Position numbers and translations under genes: made by a program. DNA of 64,000 bases from Isoetes taiwanensis (Eukaryota; Streptophyta; Lycopodiopsida; Isoetales; Isoetaceae): contig JAJEKV010000071.1 in assembly GCA_021234155.1 (NCBI GenBank), positions 2,974,483 to 3,038,482 of the forward strand, given 5' to 3'. Within the stretch, counting starts at the first letter, position 1. Every line of letters begins with the position of its first letter. Below, piece after piece: positions 1 through 9,555 of this stretch. Below the pieces are notes generated by a model that saw only the letters and a program-made list of their open reading frames with translations, was not told the DNA's origin and ran no database searches.

Positions 1-587
1 TCTTCCCCTTTTCTTGATGCGTTTCTTCCCTTTCCTTTCCCTCTCTTTTTTTTTTCCCTTTTCCTATGCCATTTGTCCCTTCCTTTTTCCTCTTTCCTCA
101 ACGCTTCTCTTTTTCCCCCTTTTCCCATGCTCCTTCCTTTTCCCATGCTTTTTGTCTCCTCCCCTTTTCTATGGTTTTTTTCTCCTTTTTTCAACCTTTT
201 CCTCTTTCCTTTTTTTTCATGCCCTTTCCATTTACCTTTTCCACTTTATCTCTTCCTCCTTCCCTCATGCCCTTTTCTCAGGTTCCTTTCCCTTTTTCGT
301 TTTCCATGCCTTTTTCTCTTCGCTTATCCCCACCCTTTTCCCTTTTCCTTTTACCCTTTTCCCTTTTCCCCATGCCTTTTTGCCCTTCACATTCTCTCTT
401 TCCACTTCCCTTTTCCTTTTCCCCCTTTTCATTTACCCTTTCCCCTTAAGAGATCGAAGCATGACCAATCACAGTGTTGGTTAGTCGTGCAATAAATCTA
501 GGCCTTCGGATGCATCCAGATGATCTCGGCCATTCAAATTAGGGCTCGATGCACTACGCACTTACGGTATAACATTATAATATAAGA
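1..587 (-). mobile_element. Helitron-type 5' end (reverse orientation) with pyrimidine tract, partial
   Basis: Read on the minus strand the element starts at 587 with TC followed by TATATTATAATG, next to a host T at 588, as expected of a Helitron inserted between A and T. The first ~130 bp resemble the start of the element at 51714 (shared TATATTATAATGTT, then CGAGCCCTAA or CAAGCCCTAA, then ATTTATTGCA or TTTTATTGCA, then AAGG), and both run into a purine tract on the element strand. The 3' terminus lies outside the window. No Rep or helicase coding is visible, so it would be non-autonomous. The Helitron label rests on end structure only. Confidence 0.45.
10..447. repeat. Polypyrimidine tract with ATGCCCTTTTCC-like motif
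   Basis: Almost uninterrupted C/T on the plus strand, broken mainly by short ATG-containing motifs such as CATGCCCTTTTC at irregular spacing. It is open in several frames only because C/T-only codons contain no stops; the hypothetical F/S/L/P-rich peptides are not proteins. Tracts of the same type occur at about 19047-19316, 51820-52440 (purine on plus) and 62818-64000. Confidence 0.85.
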
Positions 588-616
588 TGATGCTAAATTT
601 TTAGCACACCTAATAT

Positions 617-1484
617 GAGCAGCACAAGGATAGGTTTTGTACGTACAGAATTATAGGTTCTGTACGTACAGGGAAACTATAGATATTCTTATTCTTTTTG
701 TTTAAGATCCATAGTAAGGAAGTCACCAGACAATCAAGTCTAGTAGACACCTTCATATCCTAACCATATCGGGTTGCGCCAAATGGACCATAGTGGACAT
801 GTATCAACAGAAAGTTCTGCTACGTCGGGGTTCATCATTAATATAACCCCTAGCAACTCCTATCAAGAAATGACATCTAAAGCAGGGGTTTGGACCCCTG
901 ACTAAAGTGCACAAATCTTAGGCATCACTAGGTATATATCAACTCGCCACACATCACTGAGGTTTCGCTTACGGGAAAAAAAAAAAAAAAAAAAAAAAAA
1001 AGGATAAAAAATAAGCGAAACTATTTTCACAGAAAAAGCGAAAACTATTTTCACAGAAAGCGAAACTTTTTTCGTAGTTAAAACACCTGATTTCGCTTTA
1101 CGCCAGTAAAATTCAAAATTATTATTATTTTTTTTTTCGGATTCTTTTTTCGCTTACGAGAAAACAGTTTTGTGTAAGCGAAACTGAAGGATTTTTTTTA
1201 TTTTTTTTTAATTTTCGCGTAAGCGAAACTGCTATTTCGCTTACGCGAAAATATTAAAAAAAAAGTGTTTTTTTTTTTTTGAAATTTCGCTTAAGCGTAA
1301 CCTCTGTTTTGCTTACGCAAAAAAAGTTTCACGTGAAGGTTTCGCTTACTCAAAAAATTTCCTACGCCGGAATTTTTTTTACCGTATTTTTGACGTATTA
1401 TACTTCAAATTTATGCCGTATCATTCGAATAATACGTATTGAGTATAAAACGTATACAATATTGAACCTATCCCTGGAGCAGCA
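617..1484. mobile_element. Short non-autonomous hAT-like element with 8-bp TSD
   Basis: The element proper is 625-1476 (852 bp). It is flanked by a perfect 8-bp duplication GAGCAGCA at 617-624 and 1477-1484. The left end reads CAAGGATAGGTTTTGTACG; the right end reads GAACCTATCCCTG, so the inverted termini are imperfect. The right end and its subterminal sequence (ATACGTATT, TATAAAACGTA, ATGCCGTATCATTC) match the right end of the 10.4-kb hAT element at 30220-40607, so both belong to one family. The interior is AT-rich with repeated GCGAAAC and CGCTTACG words and an A homopolymer near 977-1002. No transposase coding is present. Confidence 0.85.
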
Positions 1485-2187
1485 TGATCCACTAAATTTT
1501 GACAGACAGATTGATAGAATACATGATTTAAAGGTAATTATTGTAAGGGACTCGCAATAGACACAAAACCGGCCGTAGGCTTGTCATTCATCACAGCACC
1601 AGTATACAATGGTTTGAAGAATAGAGAGGGGTAGCCGACCATAGGAACAATATCGGACTACCCCATAAAAGAAATGTGCACAGGCAACATAGAAGGGTAA
1701 TGGCGACAACTTCTCACCGGGATAAAAAACCCCGCCCTCTCGGGTTTTCGAGGAAAACCCTAATGAGAAATGGTCGCCAACAACCTTGAATGTGATGCCT
1801 GGAAAACCGAAGAAGATGGAGGGACGGCGAACCCAAAAATAGCAGGACCCCAGAGGACGGCAGAAGCCCCGAATGTGTTGCCTGGAGAACCGAAAAAGAT
1901 GATGTGCTGGCGAACACCCATCTAGCAAGACCCCAGAAGAGGGCGGACGCCGGAGAGACGAAGGAGACATGTCGATGGCGGAGTCGAAAAAGCAGGACCC
2001 CCAAACGACCGCAAAAAACCTGCAGCAGCTCAAAAGAACCCCAAAAATACCCGTAAATGGTTAGAAGGAACTAACATGCATGGCATGGACAAGGCAAGCT
2101 GCACAATCAACCCCTGCAAAGAAGAGCAAAATAAAATCAGCATCCAGAAGGGGAAAAAGCATTACCCAGCGGGTGGAAATGAAGTAT
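1477..2187. other. Decayed repeat DNA without a gene; 83-bp two-copy repeat
   Basis: No recognisable gene. A two-copy imperfect tandem repeat with an 83-bp period (1789-1871 and 1872-about 1953) produces overlapping minus-strand open frames of low credibility. The word GGGACTCGCAATAGACA with a shared 31-bp context occurs at 1545-1575 and again at 2588-2618, which suggests a broken direct repeat of an older element. Confidence 0.5.
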
Positions 2188-2344
2188 GCGTCACCCTCAA
2201 GGTGGAAATAAATAGCATCACCCTCAAGGTGGAAAAAATAGCATCACCCTCAAGGTGGAAAAAAATAGCATCACCCTCAAGGTGGAAAAAATAGCATCAC
2301 CCTCAAGGTGGAAATAAATAGCATCACCCTCAAGGTGGAAATAA
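2188..2344. repeat. Minisatellite, 26-27 bp unit, six copies
   Basis: Six near-identical units containing TCACCCTCAAGGTGGAAA begin at about 2191, 2218, 2244, 2271, 2297 and 2324. The core CACC-CTCAA-GGTG is a short inverted repeat. A related CACCCAGCGGGTGG word occurs once just upstream (2164) and once at about 4314, so the minisatellite probably expanded from a motif of the surrounding element. Confidence 0.9.
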
Positions 2345-2455
2345 AAACAACATATGACAAATGACATGATAGTGACGCAAAAAACATTATTATAGTAAAT
2401 GCAAAGTGAACAACATGAAACAGACGTGTCCCCCTGAGCAGGGCGGGAAGGGAGG

Positions 2456-2582
2456 GAAGCTCGGAGAAGGAATGAAGCTGATGTGAGAAGACGCCGATAA
2501 CCGGTGCGGAAGGGGAAAGAGCCTGATATAGTGGCTCGTCCCTCCCCAGAATGGCGATCCGATGGCTCGGATTGATGCGATT
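2456..2582. repeat. 127-bp direct repeat, partner at 8587-8712
   Basis: This stretch, containing GAAGACGCCGATAACCGGTG and GATCCGATGGCTCGGAT, recurs almost identically and in the same orientation at 8587-8712. The pair brackets the recombinase remnant, a LINE fragment and about 6 kb of unassigned DNA. It may be the terminal or split repeat of a tyrosine-recombinase retroelement; an unrelated repeat inserted twice is the alternative. Confidence 0.7.
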
Positions 2583-2749
2583 CTGGGAAGGGACTCGCAA
2601 TAGACATAAAACCGGCCGACTACCAGAGAACTTCCTAACTACAAGCCCAACCGCTGCGACACCTCCGAATGTTGAGACGGGTCACGGGCACGACGAGCGA
2701 GTGAGAGAAGAAGAGGAACGCCACCGCCGCGGAGCACGAAGCCGCATCA

Positions 2750-3640
2750 TGTAGAACCCCCGCGAAAGGCAGCTGCCAAGCCCGCCGACGAAAGCGTAAC
2801 GCGCACTATAAAGAGACGGGTCCAAGCCTATAGCCAAAAAGGCAATCCCTCCCCCATAAGCGGGCAGTCGAATAGGATAAAGGGCGCAAAGAAGAGGGGG
2901 AGGAGCGAACTGTCGGAGGATCGAGGAGATGGTAAGAACCGGTGGAGATCAAACGTTGAAGAATAGTGACGGGATAAGAAGCTGCGAGGTCAAACGGGCT
3001 AAAGAACCCGTGATGACCGCGGGGCAAGTTGATCGCTTTGAACGGGCGGATAAAAATGTCAACATGAGATAACGAAAAGAAAGATCGCGCCAGTTAAGAG
3101 CGAGAGCCTCAGAGATGCGTAAAAAAGCGGCAAAAGAAAGGACGATGAGGGCAGCACGGGCCAAAGAAGGGAACGGGGCCGCGGGTGGCGCAAAATGGAG
3201 AACAATAGAGCGAACATGTTGAGGCATGAGGTGAAGCACCTGGCAAGGGGACGAGCCCACGAGAAGTAGACCTGACGAGCCAAGGACTGTAAAGGAAGAA
3301 CAATGGGGAGGGCAAGTTGAAAACTTGATGAAAAAGGATATTGCAACAGAGGTCAAGTAATGGACGAGGGCTTACGATGAGAATAATGAAGCGTGGCAAA
3401 AAAGGCGGCAACAACAAAGGGGGAAGCTGGAAGATAAGAAACGGCATGGAGGCGGCACCAAACAACAAAGCGGCGGAACAAAGCCATGTAAGTCGTAAGA
3501 GTAGAGGGGGCGCGGGCGGAAAACACCAAAAGCAAAGTCGAGAGGAACAAAGGGACCTCCTGAGGAGCAAGTAATCGAGAGGCAGCTGCCACACAACAAC
3601 ATATAAACCATGTTAAATTCAATCAAATTGACAACGAAAA
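2750..3640 (-). pseudogene. Tyrosine recombinase (DIRS/Ngaro/Crypton-like) remnant
   Basis: Three overlapping minus-strand frames together resemble a transposon tyrosine recombinase. At about 3570-3360 there is a SAM-like core-binding part (STLTTYMALFRRFVVWC, then LPASPFVVAAFFATL). At about 3170-3060 follows the catalytic part with IVLSFAAFLRISEALAL, whose FLR-SE pattern carries the first catalytic arginine, then a basic SARSKRST segment. Near 2840-2760 a fragment (LDPSLYSARYAFVGG) aligns in position with the usual region before the HxxR box. The frame is broken several times and no intact HxxR or tyrosine nucleophile is readable, so it is dead. I cannot tell whether the parent was a DIRS-type retroelement or a Crypton, because no reverse transcriptase is recognisable nearby. 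Confidence 0.6.
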
Positions 3641-3829
3641 ACATAAAGAGCTACATGTCGGGTCACGAAGCACTCAGCGAGAGTGAGAAGAAGAGGATCG
3701 CCAGCGGCCGTGAGCTCGAGCTACATCATGTGGAACCCCGCGACATATCAGTACTAAAGCTAGTGCCACACATATGGTCTGCTATTATAACGCAAAAGAA
3801 GGAATGAATATGAAAGAGGTTGTAGACAT

Positions 3830-6030
3830 GTTAGAACAAACAAGAGCAAGGTTAAGAGGAAAAATTAAGGTGAAGGTTAATGTAAATCAACATAAATCGA
3901 GCCAACTAAAATTAATCAGAAATGAAGATTAAGGTTAATGTTAAAGAGGGTGAAGTAGTCAAAAGCGAGATTATAGCCCATGAAAAGAAGAAGATCAGGG
4001 TCAAAACTGCTAAGGTCAAGATGGGGTGCAAGGAGGTAAGCAAGATAGTAGAGAGGGATAAATGAAATACAATGACTAGGTAAAGTGACGGATTATAAAT
4101 AAAGCTAGGGCCATATGGAGGGTCTGAGATACTCAAGCAAAAACACAGTAGTGGACATGATAAAGGAACCAAAAAGACAAGGACTAGCGGAAGGAACATG
4201 TTAGAAAAGAAGAACGTCTGTTGAAAAGTAAAATATAAAAGAACGCCTAAGGAGAAGGCCGAACGAATATGCATGACGGGGAAGCGGCAAGCCGGAAGGT
4301 GGAGAAAAAGCGTCACCCAGCGGGTGGAAGAAAAAACCGTGATAAGTAGAAATTTGTCGTCTAGCAAAATAGGTTACATGAAGGAACATCGCCAAAATAT
4401 AAAAACCCAATAGGAAACTAGACACCAGGTGTGAATAAGTACACAGATAAGAGACCCAACAATGTCGTAAATGCAATTTGCCCAAAAACAACTCCAGTGT
4501 AACCTCTAATGCCATTTTCAAGATGTCAAATGCATAAGGACCAACTTAAAAATATGCCCTAAACCAGAGAATAAAAACAAAGTATACCAACGTCTGAAGT
4601 CCAGCAGTCTAAATGGCAAGAGGCAAGCATCGGCAAGGAGACAGAAGGGAAATCAAGCAATCACGGAGGTGAATATGCTTCAAAGGATAAATAAGTTGTA
4701 AAAGAGCGCTCAAATGCAAACAGGACAAAGTGCAAAAAAACATGGCAAAGGAAGGAAGGAAGGAAGGAAGTTTATTTTAACGTCCACGGAGGCCAGAGGC
4801 CTATGAGACGGCACACGTAACAGTGCAAAAAGCCAAAACCCCAACACCAAAACAAACAATGTAATCAGACAAAGAGAACCCTACTACCGGATGAAAAAAC
4901 CCCACTTGGGAGGAAAACCCTAATAGTAGGCTCTCAAATACCATGCCCCGTAAGAGCAAGTCCGACGGGCCGAAATCTGCAGGATGTAAGCTCCCAACGC
5001 GCTACCATAGGTGATGCGAGTAATCGATGTAGCGGTGTCGAGCATCTAAGATCGCTGTGCACCGCCGGACATGGACATATGCCGGGCACCGCCGAGGGCA
5101 TGGTGCTCATCCTCTATCACGTGCATCTCACAACACCGACATATCCTCTCCTCCCTGGGGATCCCGTGCCCGCCATTCACCCCCAAATACTGCCTCTCAA
5201 TTCTGAGGTAATGGGAACCCGGCCCTTATGGCGGCAATAGCTCTCCGCTTTCTTCACGAGATGTGTGCTTTCAAGCACCGATGGGGTCCATGCTTAAGGC
5301 TGGGATTAATCTGAGCGTGATAGTGCTCGCCTTTGGGCTTTGCAGAGTAGAGGCATCCCACGTAGTGGCAAAGATAGCCCGCATCCAATTGCCCATTCTC
5401 ATGCGATCGACCGCCACCCACCATCTGTTGGTAATCCATAGACCACCTCCTAAACCATCCCTTACAGTGCTCGTGCCATACCCTCTTCAGCCGCTGGGGG
5501 CCCTGCGTTAACAACACGGCCTGTGGGGGCAAGCGATGCTCATCCATCCCATCCTTATGGAAGCAAGTAAGATGCCTTCGCATAGCAGAATGCTGTAAAG
5601 GCCAGAACCCCGTCTCATACAACAAAATCTGATACGGTACGGTGTCCTTCACTCCCAAGCTATATGTCAAGAAAGAGAAGAATGTCAAAGGCGGACTACA
5701 AGGTGCCAAATAGGACTGGGTTGCCCCTAGCAAAGAGAGTCATAAGAGCTGAGCAATAGTTTGGAACAAGAATAAGAGAGTGAGGGTGCACAAGAGCAAA
5801 TTAAGATGGAAATGGAGATGAAGGTTAAGGTGAAACACAGGAAATCGAGCAAAAATGAGACTTAAGTAATCAAAGGTGAGATTATGGCCAAGGAAACGGA
5901 GAAAATGGGGTCCGAGTGCCTAGGTCAGGGTGGAGTGCAAGGGGTGAGCCATATAGGAGAAAAGGACAAATGAAAATACAATGACGGAGACGTAGTATAA
6001 ATAAAGCTAGGGCCATACGTATGGCCTGAA
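3830..6030. repeat. Diverged ~300-bp direct repeat (3830-4130, 5770-6030)
   Basis: Both stretches are purine-rich. They share the order GATGAAGGTTAAGGTGAA-like, GAGATTATGGCC-like, GGGGTGCAAGG or GGAGTGCAAGG, and end with TATAAATAAAGCTAGGGCCA. They flank the LINE remnant and are old internal repeats of the surrounding element, with no coding content that I recognise. Confidence 0.55.
4745..5745 (-). pseudogene. Non-LTR retrotransposon (LINE) 3' fragment
   Basis: The minus-strand frame from 5733 to 5254 encodes a stretch (GVKDTVPYQILLYETGFWPL, then GPQRLKRVWHEHCKGWFRRW) that resembles the region after the reverse transcriptase of plant LINE-like elements. About 5155-5096 encodes ERICRCCEMHVIEDEHHAL, a C-x2-C then H-containing cluster like the terminal zinc knuckle of these polyproteins; the frame changes between and after these parts. 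The downstream end near 4745-4770 is a GGAA microsatellite on the plus strand rather than a clear poly(A). It is 5' truncated and frameshifted. The family is uncertain; it is not the same as the LINE at 44339. Confidence 0.55.
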
Positions 6031-8488
6031 ATAACGATGCATTAACAGAATGGGTTGAGAAACAAAGGGTTGCAAAATAGAAGATCAACGTGAGAGAAGC
6101 AGAAGAGGCTCAAATAGAAAGGGGTCACATGAATACTTGGAAATGCCAAGTAGCGAATAGAATCGAAGGATTCCAATAAGCAAAAATGTGAATGATAAGA
6201 CGCCGGACACAAAAACTCAAGACCATGATCAAGTGCACCAAGAGATAATGCTTAGAAAAGGCAAATGCAAACATAAGTAGAGATGAAGAAATGGAATTCA
6301 AGATATACATGACTGGGAATGCGAACATATGAAGAAACAACATCGAGAAAACAAAAGGACACCCAAGTGAAGGTGGATAAAGGAAGGAAATAGCGAAAAT
6401 TGGGAATGGAACACCCCTAATCCAATTCACATACATGATCCCCGAACATAAAGTAAAAAGGGAAAGGGATATGCCAAATGAATGAAAACATAGTGACATA
6501 GTGTTAGCAGCGAAATTCATCAACAAAGCCAAATGCAACTAGAAAACTGCAAATAGCAGAACTCGCTCGCTTAAGGTATCAAACAAGCAGCATTTAACAA
6601 CCTTTCAAAAAAAATGATGAACGTGAAACCAAAATATGGCTGCTCCTAACATTGTAAGTCTCAACATTAAAAACGAAATAACAAACTGTGGAAATGGAAA
6701 AACCCAGAATACGACGAAAACTGTGTAACCAAATTGCAAAAACCATAGCATATACCCTAGCAGCAATTGGAGAAGAACATTGTAACAAAGGTTAGCATCA
6801 AAACATGAAATAGTCACAAATAAAAAGACGAAAACAGAACAATAAGCCGACATTAAGTTACCTGGATGAGTAAGGAACTAGGACCATAAAACCACAAATG
6901 TATGCCCGAGGACCTAGGGCGCCCTGTAAAGAAAAATTAATACCAGTACATCTTATGGGGGCAAAGATTAGCCGGTTAGTATGAGGCAAGTCCGTGTTCC
7001 AACTGAATTCCGGTGCAGAAGCAACCTCTGGTAGACTAGGGTAGAACGTGGCCGGGTTACGGGTTGAAAATAAGCGGATGGGGTTAAGATCGACGTCCCG
7101 CCAAGGAGTTAACAAGGCAATGTGTAGCAAATTAGATAATGGTATATAAAAACCATGGGGGTGTAAAAGGTGAGCACCCCTTAAATCGGGGATGCCCCCT
7201 ATCTGTTCCCCCGGGAGGGTGAACGGGCTGGCGTGGGGCGGGCCTGGGTTAGACCTGGGTCACCGGATCTAGCCGGCAGATGCCCCGCATCACGTGGCGC
7301 CAGTGGGCGTGGGGTTCAAATGCCGCGGGGGGTTTGATCTGAGAGGCAAGCCGAAAAAAGGAGGAAGCCGGATCCGTCCAGATGCTATGTGGAAAACAAG
7401 AATCCAGCGGCAAAACACGATTTGTCCCGGATGCCAAGAGGGTTAAGGTAATATCCAGGTAAGAAATACAGCCGAGGCCAGAAGGTGCAAACTAAAACAA
7501 TGGATTCAAGACAATGCCAGGGGAGCTGATTGCAGTCAAATTGGATTCCATGGAGCCGAAGAGTCAGAATCAAGAGGTAAAGAAGAAGTCAGCGAAAATA
7601 ACCACTTAATAGAGCCGAAATTGGAGCCAGGACTAAGCCCAATCGAGGACTTGGAGGAACAGAGAGAAACATAAAGCAAAGAATAACCAAGATTTAATTG
7701 GGTCGTGTCGTCAAGATTGCCCAAATCCAATGCAGCTACAACTGAAATTGCATCACATTTTACAAGAAACCAAAAACGAGCATAATCCCCGAGACCATTG
7801 TGGAATCACCATGCGGGCAAAGAAATAGAGCTCCGTCCCCGCTCGAATAAAGCTTGAGGGAAAACGAAAAAGACCGATCCCTTGCATGTGGGCCACTGCA
7901 TGTTGGCGAAGTCCCTGCATAAGTGAATTAATAGTGCCGAGCAAAGGCCGCTACTTGGAGGAAGGCCCCGCGAACAAACCATGGATAAAAGGGATGCCCT
8001 GTGTAGAACCGTAAACCGATCTGCCTGTAGATTCTGTGACAACAAAAATTGCAACCCCAAATGCAAAAAACAGGGATCAAAAGAATTTGCCAAAATAGCA
8101 TCGAAAGTAAAATCCATATCATGCAGCTCAACCCCAAAAACAATCAGGAGTTCAGGATTTCGCCAGATCTCCCTCCATGGAATAGGACTATGAGCATGCA
8201 ACCTTTTGAGAAATCAGACCTCACTATTGGCATGCATCAGAAACGGGAAAAAAGCCATACTGCATACCTTGCAAATCGGGAAGAAAGCCATACGTCATAC
8301 CTTGCCAAGGATCGCTATAACAACATGCAGAAAACCAGCAGAGTATTGCGAAACATGGCAGAAGACATCTAAAAACTGATGAACCGACCGCATTATGGTG
8401 GATGCACCGGAAAGAAGTTGAAATACTGGATCTATGATGAACAGACCGCATTACGGTGGATTCATCGAGAAGGAAGTGAAGGACGATT
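6031..8488. other. No recognisable gene; purine-biased decayed element DNA
   Basis: Several minus-strand frames of 60-137 codons occur, but none shows a domain I know and codon use is irregular. A GC-rich patch at about 7140-7380 contrasts with the AT-rich surroundings. A short 33-bp imperfect duplication (CGGGAAAAAAGCCATAC and CGGGAAGAAAGCCATAC) lies at about 8243-8310, and a second imperfect pair centred on ACCGCATTATGGTGGAT at about 8388-8470. Confidence 0.4.
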
Positions 8489-8614
8489 AGGTCATTGGGA
8501 ACAAGAATTGACAAAGGAGGATTGAAGCTCGGAGAAGGAAGGAAGCTGCTGAGGTCATTGGGAACAAGAATTGACAAAGGAGGATTGAAGCTCGGAGAAG
8601 GAATGAAGCTGCTG
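8489..8614. repeat. 63-bp tandem duplication
   Basis: Units 8489-8551 and 8552-8614 are nearly identical (AGGTCATTGGGAACAAGAAT...). The end of the second unit runs into the 8587-8712 direct repeat. Confidence 0.85.
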
Positions 8615-8712
8615 TGAGAAGACGCCGATAACCGGTGCGGAAGGGGAAAGAGCCTGATATAGTGGCCGTCCCTCCCCAGAATGGCGATCCGATGGCTCGG
8701 ATCGATGCGATT
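8587..8712. repeat. Direct repeat partner of 2456-2582
   Basis: Same orientation and near-identical to the left copy, with a 3-bp difference around GTGGCCGTCC versus GTGGCTCGTCC. Homology ends at about 8712, where the character of the DNA changes to AT-rich. This makes 8712 a good candidate right boundary for the element that begins near 2.4 kb or earlier. Confidence 0.7.
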
Positions 8713-9300
8713 ATTGTTGAAGTTGCATCCAGAAAGATTTTAAAACATCCATAAACGATACTTAGGCGTCATCCTTCCCCCGTATTGAATTTGGTGCTGA
8801 CACCTGTCCTTTTTTAGTTGATTTTCATTTTTAGGCATGAAGACTATATAGTCTACGTCCATTTTTTTCAGTTGCATTCTAATATTTCAGTTGCATTCCA
8901 GTATTTGAGTTTTTCAGTTGCATTCCAATATGTCATGTGGACAGATCATTTTACACGAAATTTTACAGATTATTTTACACAAATTTATGGATCATTTTAA
9001 ACATCATTTGACACTGATCATTACACACTATAATTTCGCACTAATCATTAGTACATCATTTTACAGATCATTTCACAATGAGCACAGATGATACACAAAT
9101 TACAGATTATATTCCACTATTTCAATTGCACAAAACATATTAGAGTTCATAGCAAATATTTCAGTTTGCATATATGAGAGCAGAAAATATGACAATATAT
9201 CGAATTCTTCTCAAATTCATACCAGAGTATTAGAACAGCAGACCTAACTTTTACGATAGAATTTAAAGACACAGTTCTGAAACTTGCCGCCAGAGATATT
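8713..9300. other. AT-rich spacer with short direct repeats
   Basis: No gene seen. TTTCAGTTGCATTC-type words recur three times near 8867-8930, and GATCATTTTACA-type words recur at 8944-9070. This looks like simple repeat decay downstream of the minus-strand gene at 9556-15196. Confidence 0.4.
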
Positions 9301-9555
9301 CATGGCAATCTGATGCTCATGTGCGGCTTGTTCCAGAGATTCCTAATGGCGATTGAGGAAAACGTCATCTGCAAGATCATTATCTGCCTGAATGTCACCT
9401 GCAACTCCTACATTTTCCATAACAGAAACTCCTACATTTTCTATGCCAGCTCCTGCGCTTACTGCACTGTCTTTCGTGATCAATGGACTATAGTACTATA
9501 CCAGAATGAGAAGGAGTTGAAGCAGAAGGAGAGATACCATATGAGGTGTTTCCAG

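Larger units (their letters stand above)
1545..2618. repeat. 31-bp direct repeat pair (1545-1575, 2588-2618)
   Basis: The two copies differ by a single C/T and share the core GGGACTCGCAATAGACA followed by AAAACCGGCCG. They lie 1043 bp apart on the left side of the tyrosine-recombinase remnant and could be parts of its split terminal repeats. That role is inferred only from position. Confidence 0.5.

Noticed and set aside
1279-1560. 93-codon plus-strand frame
   Set aside because: It covers the right end of the small hAT-like element. The similar peptide at 40356-40643 reflects shared terminal DNA, not a protein.
2188-2344. CRISPR-like array
   Set aside because: Units are contiguous 26-27 bp repeats with no unique spacers, in a eukaryotic, transposon-rich context.
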